Shown here one piece after another: positions 43,477-52,922 of a DNA stretch of 64,000 nucleotides (its first letter is position 1; each line of letters opens with the position of its first letter). Source of the DNA: Paenibacillus silviterrae (GTDB taxonomy: Bacteria; Bacillota; Bacilli; Paenibacillales; NBRC-103111); NCBI RefSeq assembly GCF_030167925.1, contig NZ_JASKUT010000002.1, positions 2,151,690-2,215,689 on the forward strand, given 5' to 3'. The notes beneath the pieces were generated by a model, which worked only from the letters and a program-made list of their open reading frames with translations, searched no databases and had not been told where the DNA came from. The position numbers were made by a program, and so were the translations under genes.

Positions 43477-46400
43477 TCAGTTGATAAATTGCAGCGACTG
43501 CAGCACACGCTTCAAAATCACGGCAGCTTGTGCGCGGGTAGCAGGCTCATTCGCAGCGAAGACTGTGTCCGACATTCCTTGAACGAGACCGGCAGCCAGT
43601 GCCTGTGAAACGGCTGCCTTCGACCATTCCCCGATATTCGAACGGTCTATGAACTTGTTCAATACCGAGCTGTCGGCCGGGGCTTCCTTGCCTCCGACTT
43701 TCATAGCCCGTATCATCATCGCTACCATTTGTTCGCGGGTAATGACGGCGTTAGGCTTGAAGCTGCCGTCTTCATAACCGTTAATCAATCCGGCCTTGTA
43801 CGCCGAGCCTACAGCCCCGGCAAACCAATCGGCGGATTGGACGTCAGCGAACGCGTTATCCTTCGATTCGACCAAGCCAAGCGAGCGAACCAGCATGGCG
43901 GCAAACTCGGCACGAGTAACCCGGGCTTCCGGCGCGAATTGCTGATCGGTAATACCGTTAAGAATCCATTTATTCGCGAGCAGCTCGATCTCCGTTTGGG
44001 CCCAATGGCCGGCTACATCGCTAAACGAATTTTCGGACTGAATAACGGTATATACACTGTTGTGCGGTGATCGAATCTTGATTTCCGATGTACCGTCCTT
44101 TGTTGTTACTACGGCGGGAACAAAATGCAGCTGGTTGTTCGAATCGATCCATACAGCCGTCAGCTTGTCAGGGTCAACCGCTACCTTATCCAAGGTAATC
44201 GTCCGGTTGACATATATTCCTCCGAAGTCCGTGATTTCCGTACCGTTCACCGTAATTGTGAATTCAATCGGGTTCGAAATCACTTGCTTCGCATTAAGGT
44301 GATTCACCGCTGCATTAACATCGTCTCCCGCCTTGCCGGATACTTTGGAAATCGAGACGCCTACGGTCGAATCTTTCTGAATTTGGGTAAACAAAGTGAC
44401 AGGCAGCTCATAGCTTATCCCGTTCGATCGAATCACCAAGCTGCTTCGCCGATTCATCGCTTGGAGAATGGCATTGCCCGGAAGCTCCACATGGATGGCA
44501 GGGTCGTTGCCCTTAACTTCAATAACGACAACCGGATGAGCTAACGCTTTCTCCAGTTTTTCCGCATCTACAGCGACTTTGGTTATCGTCCTTCCATCGG
44601 CTGCAGTTTCTTTCGTTACTTTGGCGTCTTGCTCAAGATGGATGCTGCCCGGATTACCCGATGAACCGCCAGACGGTGTCGGTGCCGGAGCGGATTCAGC
44701 TACCGGTCCCGATGAAATTGGTGTCCCCGCAGAGTCCTCCGATCCATTGCCTTCATCCGGCAAAGTGATCGTACCCGGCGTAACGATAACGTTAGCCAAT
44801 GCCTTATACGTAGTGCCGGTAACCGTTCCGTTGACGGCAAAGTTTCCGGCAATCGCATACTGGGATGGGCTTATGGAATCCCATACCACAGGCAGCCTTT
44901 GAGTCGAGCTGTCGCTGTATACGGCGGTGACTACCGTCGGCATCATCGGCGCTGTTCCCGCTGTGGTAATGATGCTTTCAGGTGTAATGCTCACAATGAC
45001 AGGCAGCTCGGCATGGGGGCGGGAAGCTTGCCCGATAATGTTGAAGACATTGCTTTTGATTCCGCCGGCATTGCTGTCTAACGTGAGATCAGCAACAAGG
45101 AGCACATACTGGGCATCCACCGTATCGGCCAGCGTAAGATCGGCCTTCTCGTTGTTGCTAAGGGCCGTCGCTTTCCCTGCACCGGGGATCATGATCCAGG
45201 AGGACCCGTGCTCCGTTTCATGCGGCTTCCTGGTTGCCTCCGAGGTTTCCGAGAGGGAGCCTCCCTCTTTCAGCTCGTCGTACGCCGCAGCATCGTTGGA
45301 ATAGTACAGCTGGAAATTTTTCAAGAATTTACTGTTACTGGTCCATTCAAGCTGGATTCTACTAACCTGAATTTTCTTTTCCAGTTTGACGGCCGCCCAG
45401 TATTGATAGCCTGCCGTCTTGGCCAGCGTGCTATGAGCCTGCCAGGAAGTATCCGATTTGTCGTCGATAAAATAGTTTTTGGAGCCTCCGCTTTGAGAGA
45501 CTACCTTGATTTCCGCACCGGGAACAACCGCCCAGTTTTTGATACCGGAGATGTTGACGTCTATATAAGGCTTTATATTTTTGCTGTTCGTAAGGCCTGT
45601 ACCGGTAAATTGCCCGTAAATCCGGTAAGTCCCTGTTACATTAGGATGATAACCTTCCGGGCTCCAGGTCACGTCTGCCTTTTCGATCTTGCCCGTACTC
45701 AAGGTAACATCCAACTGCGAAGGCAGCCCCAAGCTGTCGAAGGCAGTGCCTGGCGATTCTGAAACGACTGTAGGCCTTGCCCAAGCCACAATATCCTTAG
45801 TTTGGCTGTTAGGATCCCAGCCGTCTGGGAACACATAGGTGCTGTTATCCCTTTTGATTAAGTAAATATCGGACAGATACATGGTTGCCGCCTGGAATTC
45901 ATCCCCATATACCGATTCATTCACCGTGTTGTACATCCCGCGGTACAATCCCCATTTGGAACGGTTTTGCTGTCCCGGTACAGCCGGCAAATCGACTCGT
46001 TCCCTTTTGCCCGTTTCAGGATTCAAGACTTCCGGGCGTCTTAAGGTTTCGGCCGTCATGCCGCCGCTCGCAAGCACAGCGTTACTTTCCACGTCGACAA
46101 GCTTGCCGTATACATAGCCCTTGTCAGCTGTCAAAATCGTCACTTCCATATCCAGCCAACGGTCCACAACCTGCTCCAATGGAATCGTAAACAGAGGCTT
46201 GATCCGGTCCGCAGCTTGTCCGTCCGGATTGTTTCTGAATTCCAAATGGCCTTTTCCACCGACGGAAACCACCGTAAGGGTTGTGACCGGCTGACCGGCT
46301 TCATCCCCTTCTATGGCCTTTAATTGGAAGATATGGAAGAAGCGGCGGGGAGCGATCAGATCGCCGGCTTTCTTCTCCGCGGTATCCATCTGATACTTTA

Positions 46401-47385
46401 ACGTTTCCGACGGGAGCATCAGCTTCCAGTGATGGGTCATAATGTCGCCGCCCACGCTGTTAGCATCGATATTGGACGAGCCGGTATTGCTCTTGATCTC
46501 GAGCCGCTGGCGATCACTGCCCACTGCACCGCGGTCACCGTCATCCCGGCTTACTCCGTCAGGTGTTTGGAACGGTAAAAATTCATGAAAACGCAAAATG
46601 TCGTTGCCCAGCTTACCGAGGCCGGCGCTAGTCTCTATTCCGTACTTCGTAAGCGCATTCACATCGGATTTGCCCATGGTCTGCAGGTACATATTATCCC
46701 CCAGCCAGGAGTCGGGGACCGTCTGAGCCGCCGGGTAATCTCCGGATCGGTCGTAGACCGATTCATACCAATCTTTACCGCTATAGGATGACGCCTTTCC
46801 TGGTCCTTCAATAGAACCTGTGGTGCTGCCGAAGCCGATCTTGGAAGCGCCCAGAACGTCCCATGCATGTTCGCCCGCTTTAATATTCAGCGGAGAATAT
46901 TTGTCATTAGGTCCCACAGAGCCCGCTATAGAAGGAGGCAAATCCTTCTCAACAGTCACTGTAACGGTGTATTTCCGGCTGGAGCCGCTGTCATTCTTAT
47001 CGGTTAGCACCAAATAGTACAATGATGTTCCTGCCGGAGAAAACTGGTCCAGCTTGGCATCGCCCCGATTGATGCCGCTTGTGGCAAACGGAATTGCCGT
47101 CAATTCATCGCTTCTGTAAACCGTCGCCGTAACGCCCGGATTCGTCGTTACGTTAAGCATTTGGTAAGAGGTGCCGTAAGGCAGCGAGATCCCAATGGCT
47201 GTATTAGGAACGTCAACTGCAGCGTTTACCGGCTTGTTCACTTTGACTTCAAACAAACCTAACTCATCTCCCTCTGCGGCATATGCCGTCGATACCGGAA
47301 AACCAAGGGGATTCAAAAGCGAAAGTACGATGGCAAATGGCAGAACAAAGCTTATAACCTTCTTCAGAACCTGTTGCGTGAGCAT
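43477..47385 (-). CDS. SLH-anchored surface protein with lyase-like and F5/8C modules
   Basis: 1302 residues with a signal peptide (about 1-37, ending AYA). A cadherin-like beta module (about 40-150) is followed by a jelly-roll-like domain (about 165-515) containing RQRLEIK and FHIFQLK. These recall the substrate-binding strands of polysaccharide lyases (PL7/PL13/PL20 type), but the assignment is tentative. Next come an Ig-like domain (about 530-600), an F5/8 type C-like domain (about 605-760), a second Ig-like domain and a Ser/Gly/Pro linker. Three SLH domains at the C-terminus (about 1125-1300) each start F-x-D and end in a TRAE/TREQ/TRAQ helix. It should bind the cell-wall polymer and act at the cell surface. 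Divergent from a YesM-type kinase gene. Confidence 0.8.
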   Translation of the reverse strand: MLTQQVLKKVISFVLPFAIVLSLLNPLGFPVSTAYAAEGDELGLFEVKVNKPVNAAVDVPNTAIGISLPYGTSYQMLNVTTNPGVTATVYRSDELTAIPFATSGINRGDAKLDQFSPAGTSLYYLVLTDKNDSGSSRKYTVTVTVEKDLPPSIAGSVGPNDKYSPLNIKAGEHAWDVLGASKIGFGSTTGSIEGPGKASSYSGKDWYESVYDRSGDYPAAQTVPDSWLGDNMYLQTMGKSDVNALTKYGIETSAGLGKLGNDILRFHEFLPFQTPDGVSRDDGDRGAVGSDRQRLEIKSNTGSSNIDANSVGGDIMTHHWKLMLPSETLKYQMDTAEKKAGDLIAPRRFFHIFQLKAIEGDEAGQPVTTLTVVSVGGKGHLEFRNNPDGQAADRIKPLFTIPLEQVVDRWLDMEVTILTADKGYVYGKLVDVESNAVLASGGMTAETLRRPEVLNPETGKRERVDLPAVPGQQNRSKWGLYRGMYNTVNESVYGDEFQAATMYLSDIYLIKRDNSTYVFPDGWDPNSQTKDIVAWARPTVVSESPGTAFDSLGLPSQLDVTLSTGKIEKADVTWSPEGYHPNVTGTYRIYGQFTGTGLTNSKNIKPYIDVNISGIKNWAVVPGAEIKVVSQSGGSKNYFIDDKSDTSWQAHSTLAKTAGYQYWAAVKLEKKIQVSRIQLEWTSNSKFLKNFQLYYSNDAAAYDELKEGGSLSETSEATRKPHETEHGSSWIMIPGAGKATALSNNEKADLTLADTVDAQYVLLVADLTLDSNAGGIKSNVFNIIGQASRPHAELPVIVSITPESIITTAGTAPMMPTVVTAVYSDSSTQRLPVVWDSISPSQYAIAGNFAVNGTVTGTTYKALANVIVTPGTITLPDEGNGSEDSAGTPISSGPVAESAPAPTPSGGSSGNPGSIHLEQDAKVTKETAADGRTITKVAVDAEKLEKALAHPVVVIEVKGNDPAIHVELPGNAILQAMNRRSSLVIRSNGISYELPVTLFTQIQKDSTVGVSISKVSGKAGDDVNAAVNHLNAKQVISNPIEFTITVNGTEITDFGGIYVNRTITLDKVAVDPDKLTAVWIDSNNQLHFVPAVVTTKDGTSEIKIRSPHNSVYTVIQSENSFSDVAGHWAQTEIELLANKWILNGITDQQFAPEARVTRAEFAAMLVRSLGLVESKDNAFADVQSADWFAGAVGSAYKAGLINGYEDGSFKPNAVITREQMVAMMIRAMKVGGKEAPADSSVLNKFIDRSNIGEWSKAAVSQALAAGLVQGMSDTVFAANEPATRAQAAVILKRVLQSLQFIN

Positions 47386-47405
47386 TCTGGAGCCTCCTTA
47401 ATAGT

Positions 47406-47417
47406 TGTTTCGAAACA
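47406..47417. promoter_or_regulatory. 12-bp perfect palindrome upstream of SLH gene
   Basis: TGTTTCGAAACA lies 21 bases before the SLH start in the divergent region with the kinase. It is an operator candidate only. A -10-like TATAAT for the kinase lies at 47574-47579 in the same region. Confidence 0.35.
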
Positions 47418-47619
47418 TTATGCATGTGATTACGATGAATCAAGGCATTCCTCCTCTGTTAATATCCAAGCAACACCTTCACTCTATTGCCGATAGGGCA
47501 AAGAAACAATGGACTTTATTATGCTGGTATGTGTTTTTTTCCGTTTTTGCGTGTGGGAGGACTACAAATATTGTATAATGTGGCATACATAACGTTAGTA
47601 AATCGAGGGGTGAAGTCCG

Positions 47620-49461
47620 TTGACCCGAATCCTGCGTCTCCTTCAGCCATCCACATTGAAAAATCGGCTGTTTCTAGCCTTTCTTCTTCTCATTATTCTA
47701 CCATTCTTCGTTATGCAGCTTCGCAACCATTACCAAGTGAAGAACCTCTATGAGCAGCGGATCAGCGAGCAGAGCCATTACCAGCTGGATCAGGTGAAGC
47801 AGTCGTTCGAGGTCGTGAAGAGCGGGATGCTGATGACGGCGCTTCGGCTCGAGAAGGACCGTGACGTCTTATCCGCCTTAGCGGCCGACAAGCTAGGAAC
47901 GGCGATCGATGCATCCGTTGTGAAGCCGGATGCGGCTGGCAAGCTGCATCCAATTGTAAGCGCATTCCAAAGTGTAAAGAATCAGCAGCTGCCCGACGGG
48001 GATTTCCTGCATTATACGTTAAGCGATCTGCAGAGCCGCTTGTATGCATCCTTCGAATCGACGAGGACGGGGAAGTTCACCTACACCGGCTTTATGGAAC
48101 TGCCGGCTGTGCAGAAGCTTCTTCAGGGACAAGAGCCCTACGTCTGGACGACGGAAGATACGGATGCGGGCCTCACTTCCGGAGCTCAGCCGTCTAAGGC
48201 GGTAAATCTGTATTTGACACTGAAGGATACCGCCGGACAGCCGATCGGGCTGCTCCGAATCAGCTTTGATTATCAGCAATGGCTGTTGAAAAATATGAAA
48301 AGCTTCCTAATCCAGCAGCATTATTATGTGCTCGACGGGTCAGGCAGCGTTCTCGTAACAAGCCCCGGCAGTGTGATGCCCGACGGGCTGCCTAAGATAG
48401 CAGAGAAGCTGCGGTATAGCGGACCGCTGAGCTATGAGGTGGACGAAGCCACTTCCTCCATTATCAGCAGCACGTATTTGCCCTCCATGGGCTGGTTTTT
48501 AGCCGCGCAGTTTCCGCTTGAGGTATTCTTCGGCGATATTCGGGCGATGAACCGGCAATTTTTGATTACGTTCATCCTGTTCACATTGCTGTTCATCGTG
48601 ATTACCTTCTTCATTCTGTCGGCCATCACCCGGCCGTTGATGCTGCTTAAGAAGAAGATGTCGGAGATTATTGAAAAGAACTTCCTGACGTATATATCTA
48701 CGGACTCCTATAAGGGAGAAATACTGGACATTGCCAACACCTTTAACAACATGGTTAAGGATCTTCTTCAATTAATCGATCGGCTTAAGATGGAGGAGCG
48801 GCAGAAGGAGGTAATCCGGTTTCAAATGCTGCTGCAGCAAATGAACCCCCATTTTCTGCTCAATACGCTCAATACGATCAAGTGGAACGCCCTGTCGAAG
48901 GGAGATCAAGCCAGTGCCGAGATCTGCATGTCCCTGGGCAAGCTGCTTGAATCGAGTCTTAATTCGGAGGCGGATTTGATCCACCTGTACGAGGAGCTGG
49001 AGCTGGTTCGTGCCTATGCCAGCATCCAGAATTACCGCTATGATCATCGTTTCGAGGTTCAGTATGACTTTGAGCCAAGACTGGGCTATGCCCTCGTGCC
49101 GAAGCTGTCGCTGCAGCCCTTGGTGGAGAATGCGATTCAGCACGGCTTTGCCAAAATGAAATCGGGGGGCACCATCATCATCCGAATCTATACGAACGGA
49201 ACGAGTGTATTAATGTTGGAAGTCGAAGATAACGGCAGGGGATTGCAGGCGGTAGAAGCGGCCATCCCAAGAAGACGCAAGCCGATCGGCATGAAAAATT
49301 TGCGGGAGCGGCTGCATTTGCTGTTTAAGGCAGGAGCGGGGCTGGAGCTTGAGGGTCTCCCCATTGGAGCGAGGGCTCGAATGCACCTGCCGCTGCTGCT
49401 GTCTCCGCCATATGAACAAGGAGGGGCTGCCGATGTGGAAAGCACTGCTCGTAGAGGATGA
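47620..49461 (+). CDS. YesM-type sensor histidine kinase
   Basis: 613 residues from a TTG start with GAGGGGTG upstream. A membrane helix (about 18-36), a large extracellular Cache-like sensor, a second helix (about 305-330), HAMP (about 330-385), then the HisKA_7TM/His_kinase box QMNPHFLLNTLNTIKWNA and an HATPase domain with EDNGRGL. YesM kinases pair with YesN-type AraC regulators to control carbohydrate uptake genes. The response regulator begins inside its last 29 bases, and a matching ABC transporter follows. Confidence 0.93.
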   Translation: MTRILRLLQPSTLKNRLFLAFLLLIILPFFVMQLRNHYQVKNLYEQRISEQSHYQLDQVKQSFEVVKSGMLMTALRLEKDRDVLSALAADKLGTAIDASVVKPDAAGKLHPIVSAFQSVKNQQLPDGDFLHYTLSDLQSRLYASFESTRTGKFTYTGFMELPAVQKLLQGQEPYVWTTEDTDAGLTSGAQPSKAVNLYLTLKDTAGQPIGLLRISFDYQQWLLKNMKSFLIQQHYYVLDGSGSVLVTSPGSVMPDGLPKIAEKLRYSGPLSYEVDEATSSIISSTYLPSMGWFLAAQFPLEVFFGDIRAMNRQFLITFILFTLLFIVITFFILSAITRPLMLLKKKMSEIIEKNFLTYISTDSYKGEILDIANTFNNMVKDLLQLIDRLKMEERQKEVIRFQMLLQQMNPHFLLNTLNTIKWNALSKGDQASAEICMSLGKLLESSLNSEADLIHLYEELELVRAYASIQNYRYDHRFEVQYDFEPRLGYALVPKLSLQPLVENAIQHGFAKMKSGGTIIIRIYTNGTSVLMLEVEDNGRGLQAVEAAIPRRRKPIGMKNLRERLHLLFKAGAGLELEGLPIGARARMHLPLLLSPPYEQGGAADVESTARRG

Positions 49462-50905
49462 GCCGTTCGTCAGACGAACTATCATACAGCTGCTCGATTG
49501 GGAAGCCATGGGCTACGAGATTGTAGGAGAAGCCGATGACGGCGAGACGGCGCTTGAGCAGATCGAGGCCCATCGGCCGGACTTGGTCATTACGGATATT
49601 ATGATGCCGAATATGGACGGCCTCGAGCTGCTTCGCCGGGCCAAGAGCTCCGGTTTCGAGGGGGCATTCGTCATGCTGACCTGCATGAACGAATTTGAAT
49701 ATGCAAGGCAGGCATTGGAGTACGGTGCGAACGGCTATCTGCTGAAGCTGTCCATGAGCCCCGATTCGCTCAAGCAGGTGCTCGACAAGGTCAAGGCGGA
49801 GCTCGTACGCAAGGAGCTTGAAAAATCAAGACTTGATTATCACAAGGGGTACGAGGAGGCGTGGAGCGCGTACGCGGCCGGTGTACCGGAAACTGCCGAG
49901 CAACGGGGTGCGCGGCCCTGGGTGAATAGCCGGCTTCCCTATGTCGGCATAGGCGCGATTCTTCATGGTTCGCAAGCTAAGGATATCCTTTCGTTGATCC
50001 AAAGCTGGATTGGTTCAGCGGCTGATTCGAACGACGTCATACATTCGTTCACTTCCCATGGTGTGACGAGCATCTTCTGCTGGTCTGCGAGTCTGCGTAA
50101 TCTAACGGAACGGGGAGCGGCAGGCTCCGCGGTATTCACCGGGCTCGTGCCGGTGGATCGTTTTCCAGCCGTATGGTATGACATCCTGCAGCAGCTGACC
50201 CCCCTTTGGTATGGGGAGAAGGATCTTCCTCGTACCCGACACCAGAACAAAGAGAATCCTGCGGGTGGTCTAAGCTGGAAGAAGGAGAAGGAGCTGTATC
50301 GGCTTGTGGAAGAATCCAAAGCGGATGCCGCCCTTACGCTTCTCAACGACGCGTTCGCCTTAATGGAGCAGGAGCAGACCGACTGGCTTACAGTGAAGGA
50401 AACAGCCGCCCGTATCGAGAGATGGCTTAACCGGCAGCTGCCCGAAGCATCGGAGGCGAGGCGCTACAAGGCAATCGATACCGCATCACACTATGAACTG
50501 TTAACCCTAATGACGGAAAAGGTCAACCGTGTGATCGAAAGGCAAATCCAAAGCAGCGGCGTGATAACCGACCATCCCGAGGTGAATGCGGCGATAGCCT
50601 ACATTCATAGGAATTACGGGCAGCAGATCACTTTGAAAACCTTGGCGAAGCAGATCAATATCGATGAGAAATACTTGAGCGGCCTGTTTGTAAAGAAAAC
50701 CGGTGAACCCCTCATTCAATACCTGCAGCGTGTCAGGGTGGAGAAGGCTAAACGGCTTCTGATGGAAACGAACCTGACGGTCCAAGAGATCGGAGAGCAG
50801 GTGGGCTTTGTCAATGCGAATTATTTCTTTAAAATTTTTAAACGCTGGTCCGAGGTGACTCCGAACGATTTTCGGAGGCTTCGCGCACGCGGCACCATGG
50901 AATAA
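49433..50905 (+). CDS. YesN-type response regulator with AraC HTH
   Basis: 490 residues from the ATG at 49433, after AAGGAGGGG. The receiver domain has VEDEP, the phospho-acceptor Asp in ITDIMMPNMDG, and a conserved Lys in LLKLS. The middle is variable. The C-terminus is an AraC-type double HTH (about 385-488) with ITLKTLAKQINIDEKYLSGLF and VQEIGEQVGFVNANYFFKIFKR. Partner of the overlapping kinase. The expected target is the ABC transporter operon directly downstream, after a terminator. Confidence 0.93.
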   Translation: MWKALLVEDEPFVRRTIIQLLDWEAMGYEIVGEADDGETALEQIEAHRPDLVITDIMMPNMDGLELLRRAKSSGFEGAFVMLTCMNEFEYARQALEYGANGYLLKLSMSPDSLKQVLDKVKAELVRKELEKSRLDYHKGYEEAWSAYAAGVPETAEQRGARPWVNSRLPYVGIGAILHGSQAKDILSLIQSWIGSAADSNDVIHSFTSHGVTSIFCWSASLRNLTERGAAGSAVFTGLVPVDRFPAVWYDILQQLTPLWYGEKDLPRTRHQNKENPAGGLSWKKEKELYRLVEESKADAALTLLNDAFALMEQEQTDWLTVKETAARIERWLNRQLPEASEARRYKAIDTASHYELLTLMTEKVNRVIERQIQSSGVITDHPEVNAAIAYIHRNYGQQITLKTLAKQINIDEKYLSGLFVKKTGEPLIQYLQRVRVEKAKRLLMETNLTVQEIGEQVGFVNANYFFKIFKRWSEVTPNDFRRLRARGTME

Positions 50906-50916
50906 AACACATGCCC

Positions 50917-50960
50917 AGCCCGGTCGGCTGTCCTCGGCGGACGGCTCCCGGGCTTTTCTA
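50917..50960 (+). terminator. Terminator after the response regulator gene
   Basis: AGCCCGG...CCGGGCT outer stem with an inner imperfect GGCTGTCC/GGACGGCT arm, loop TCGG, then TTTT. Confidence 0.65.
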
Positions 50961-51010
50961 AGTAGAGAAGAAAATGGATTTTGTTCACTGAGATACAGGA
51001 TTATGTTCCT

Positions 51011-51038
51011 TTGATGTAAGCGGTTGCGGCAGTAAAGT
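51011..51038 (+). promoter_or_regulatory. ABC operon promoter with cre-like site
   Basis: -35 TTGATG (51011-51016), 16 bases, -10 TAAAGT (51033-51038). The spacer region holds TGTAAGCGGTTGCG (51015-51028), which matches the CcpA operator consensus TGWAANCGNTNWCA at 12 of 14 positions. Binding there would block the promoter, giving carbon catabolite repression. Confidence 0.5.
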
Positions 51039-51072
51039 AGAGGTATACCGCAAACAAAGGAGGTGGCTTACC

Positions 51073-52035
51073 TTGGATCACCCGACAACACGCGCCGTAC
51101 CGGCTGTTTCCACTCCCTCCGTGAGGCTCAGAGGCTACTTCAGATTGTTATGGCGCTTCAAAGCCTTATATTTCATGCTGCTGCCGGGGGTCGTCTACTA
51201 TATCGTATACCGATATATCCCCATGTATGGCGTTGTGATTGCATTTAAGGATTACGACATCCTGGAAGGCATTCTGAACAGTCCTTGGGCGGACCCTTGG
51301 TACAAGCACTTTAAACAGTTTTATGATTCCCCTTATTTCGGAAGTCTGCTCACGAATACGATACTCATCAGTGTATATAAGCTGATCTTCGGGATGCTGC
51401 CGCCGATCGCGCTGGCGCTGCTGCTGAACGAGTGCCGGGTCTATTGGTTCAAGTCGCTGGTGCAGACACTGAGCTACATGCCCCATTTTCTCTCGTGGGT
51501 CATCATTTATGGGATTGCGCTTGTGCTTTTCTCTGAGAGCTCGGGAATTATTAATTACTGGGTGGTAAACAACGGGGGGCGAGCCATCCCGTTCCTTACC
51601 TCCACGGAATGGTTCCGTGGACTGCTGGTCGGCTCCGAGATCTGGCAAAATCTAGGCTGGGGAGCCATCATTTATCTTGCGGCGATGACAGGGATTGACC
51701 CTACACTGTATGAAGCGGCACGCGTTGACGGCGCCTCCCGGCTGAGGATGATCTGGCACGTCACATTGCCCGGCATCCGGCATGTTATCGTCATGCTGCT
51801 CATTCTGAAGCTGGGCCACGTCATGGATGCAGGCTTCGAGCAAATCTACATTTTTTACAATATTCATGTGTACCCTGTTGCCGATATTCTCGACACCTGG
51901 GTGTTCCGGACGGGACTCGAGCAGCTGAACTTCAGCCTCGCTTCGGCCGTCGGCTTATTCAAATCCGCGATCGGGCTGGTGCTGGTGCTGGGCTCGAACT
52001 GGCTTGCGAAGAAATGGGGGCAGGGCATATGGTAA
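51073..52035 (+). CDS. Carbohydrate ABC transporter permease (LplB-type)
   Basis: 320 residues from a TTG start, eight bases after AGGAGG. Six membrane helices with the conserved cytoplasmic EAA loop EAARVDGASRLRMIWHVTLPG near residue 220. It belongs to the LplB group of sugar or oligosaccharide importers in Bacillales. The second permease gene overlaps its end by seven bases and the binding lipoprotein follows. No ATPase gene is present, so a shared MsmX-type ATPase elsewhere is expected. Confidence 0.94.
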   Translation: MDHPTTRAVPAVSTPSVRLRGYFRLLWRFKALYFMLLPGVVYYIVYRYIPMYGVVIAFKDYDILEGILNSPWADPWYKHFKQFYDSPYFGSLLTNTILISVYKLIFGMLPPIALALLLNECRVYWFKSLVQTLSYMPHFLSWVIIYGIALVLFSESSGIINYWVVNNGGRAIPFLTSTEWFRGLLVGSEIWQNLGWGAIIYLAAMTGIDPTLYEAARVDGASRLRMIWHVTLPGIRHVIVMLLILKLGHVMDAGFEQIYIFYNIHVYPVADILDTWVFRTGLEQLNFSLASAVGLFKSAIGLVLVLGSNWLAKKWGQGIW

Positions 52036-52889
52036 GAGGCATCGAGGACCGGCTGTTTAACACGGTGATTTACGTCATTCTCGGGCTGGTAGGTTTGGCC
52101 GCCGTCGTCCCTATTCTTTACGTGGTGTCCGTCTCGTTAACCCCGTACGCCGAGGTGCTGAAGAACGGCGGCTATGTGCTGATCCCGAAGGAAATCACCT
52201 TTCAGGCGTATCACAAAATCTTATCGTCGTCGAGCATTTGGAGCTCGTTCAAAGTGACGATATTCGTCACGGTCGTGGGAACGGCGGTCAATCTTCTGCT
52301 CACGATGCTGCTCGCCTACCCGATCAGCCGGAAGGGGCTCCCGCACCGCAGTATCTTTCTCTTCATGGTCGTCTTCACGCTGCTGTTCAGCGGGGGCATC
52401 ATCCCGACCTACCTCGTGGTCAAAAGCACCGGGCTTCTCGACACGGTATGGGCGTTGATTTTGCCTAATGCCATTTGGAGCTTCAATGTGCTGATCATGA
52501 AAAGCTTCTTCGAGAATCTGCCGGAGGAGCTGTTCGAGTCCGCCCGGATGGACGGCGCCGGAGAATTCCGTATTCTGTGGCAGCTTGTCGTGCCGCTCTC
52601 TCTGCCGTCGATTATGACCATAGGGCTGTTCTATGCAGTGGGGCATTGGAATCAATTTTTTCAAGCGATCATGTACATTACGGATCGAACGCTATTCCCG
52701 CTGCAGGTCATTGTCCGGGAGATGCTCATGCTCTCCCAGCAGACGATGGAAAGCGCCGAGAACATGGTACCCACCGTCACCATGCAGATGGCTGCGGTTA
52801 TAGTGGCCAGCATCCCCATCATAGTGGTTTATCCGTTCCTGCAAAAGCATTTCACTAAAGGCATGCTGCTCGGCTCGATTAAGGGGTAA
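52029..52889 (+). CDS. Carbohydrate ABC transporter permease (YtcP-type)
   Basis: 286 residues from the ATG at 52029, eight bases after GGGGG; an in-frame ATG at 52014 lacks a site. Six membrane helices and the EAA loop ESARMDGAGEFRILWQLVVP. A partner of the LplB-type permease, the two forming the membrane channel. The gene ends 33 bases before the lipoprotein start, so all are one operon. Confidence 0.94.
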   Translation: MVRGIEDRLFNTVIYVILGLVGLAAVVPILYVVSVSLTPYAEVLKNGGYVLIPKEITFQAYHKILSSSSIWSSFKVTIFVTVVGTAVNLLLTMLLAYPISRKGLPHRSIFLFMVVFTLLFSGGIIPTYLVVKSTGLLDTVWALILPNAIWSFNVLIMKSFFENLPEELFESARMDGAGEFRILWQLVVPLSLPSIMTIGLFYAVGHWNQFFQAIMYITDRTLFPLQVIVREMLMLSQQTMESAENMVPTVTMQMAAVIVASIPIIVVYPFLQKHFTKGMLLGSIKG

Positions 52890-52922
52890 ATTCAAATGAC
52901 TATAAGGAAAGAAGGGGTATGT

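Noticed and set aside
48432..49143. Minus-strand ORFs opposite the YesM-type kinase gene
   Set aside because: Antisense shadows of a well-supported histidine kinase.
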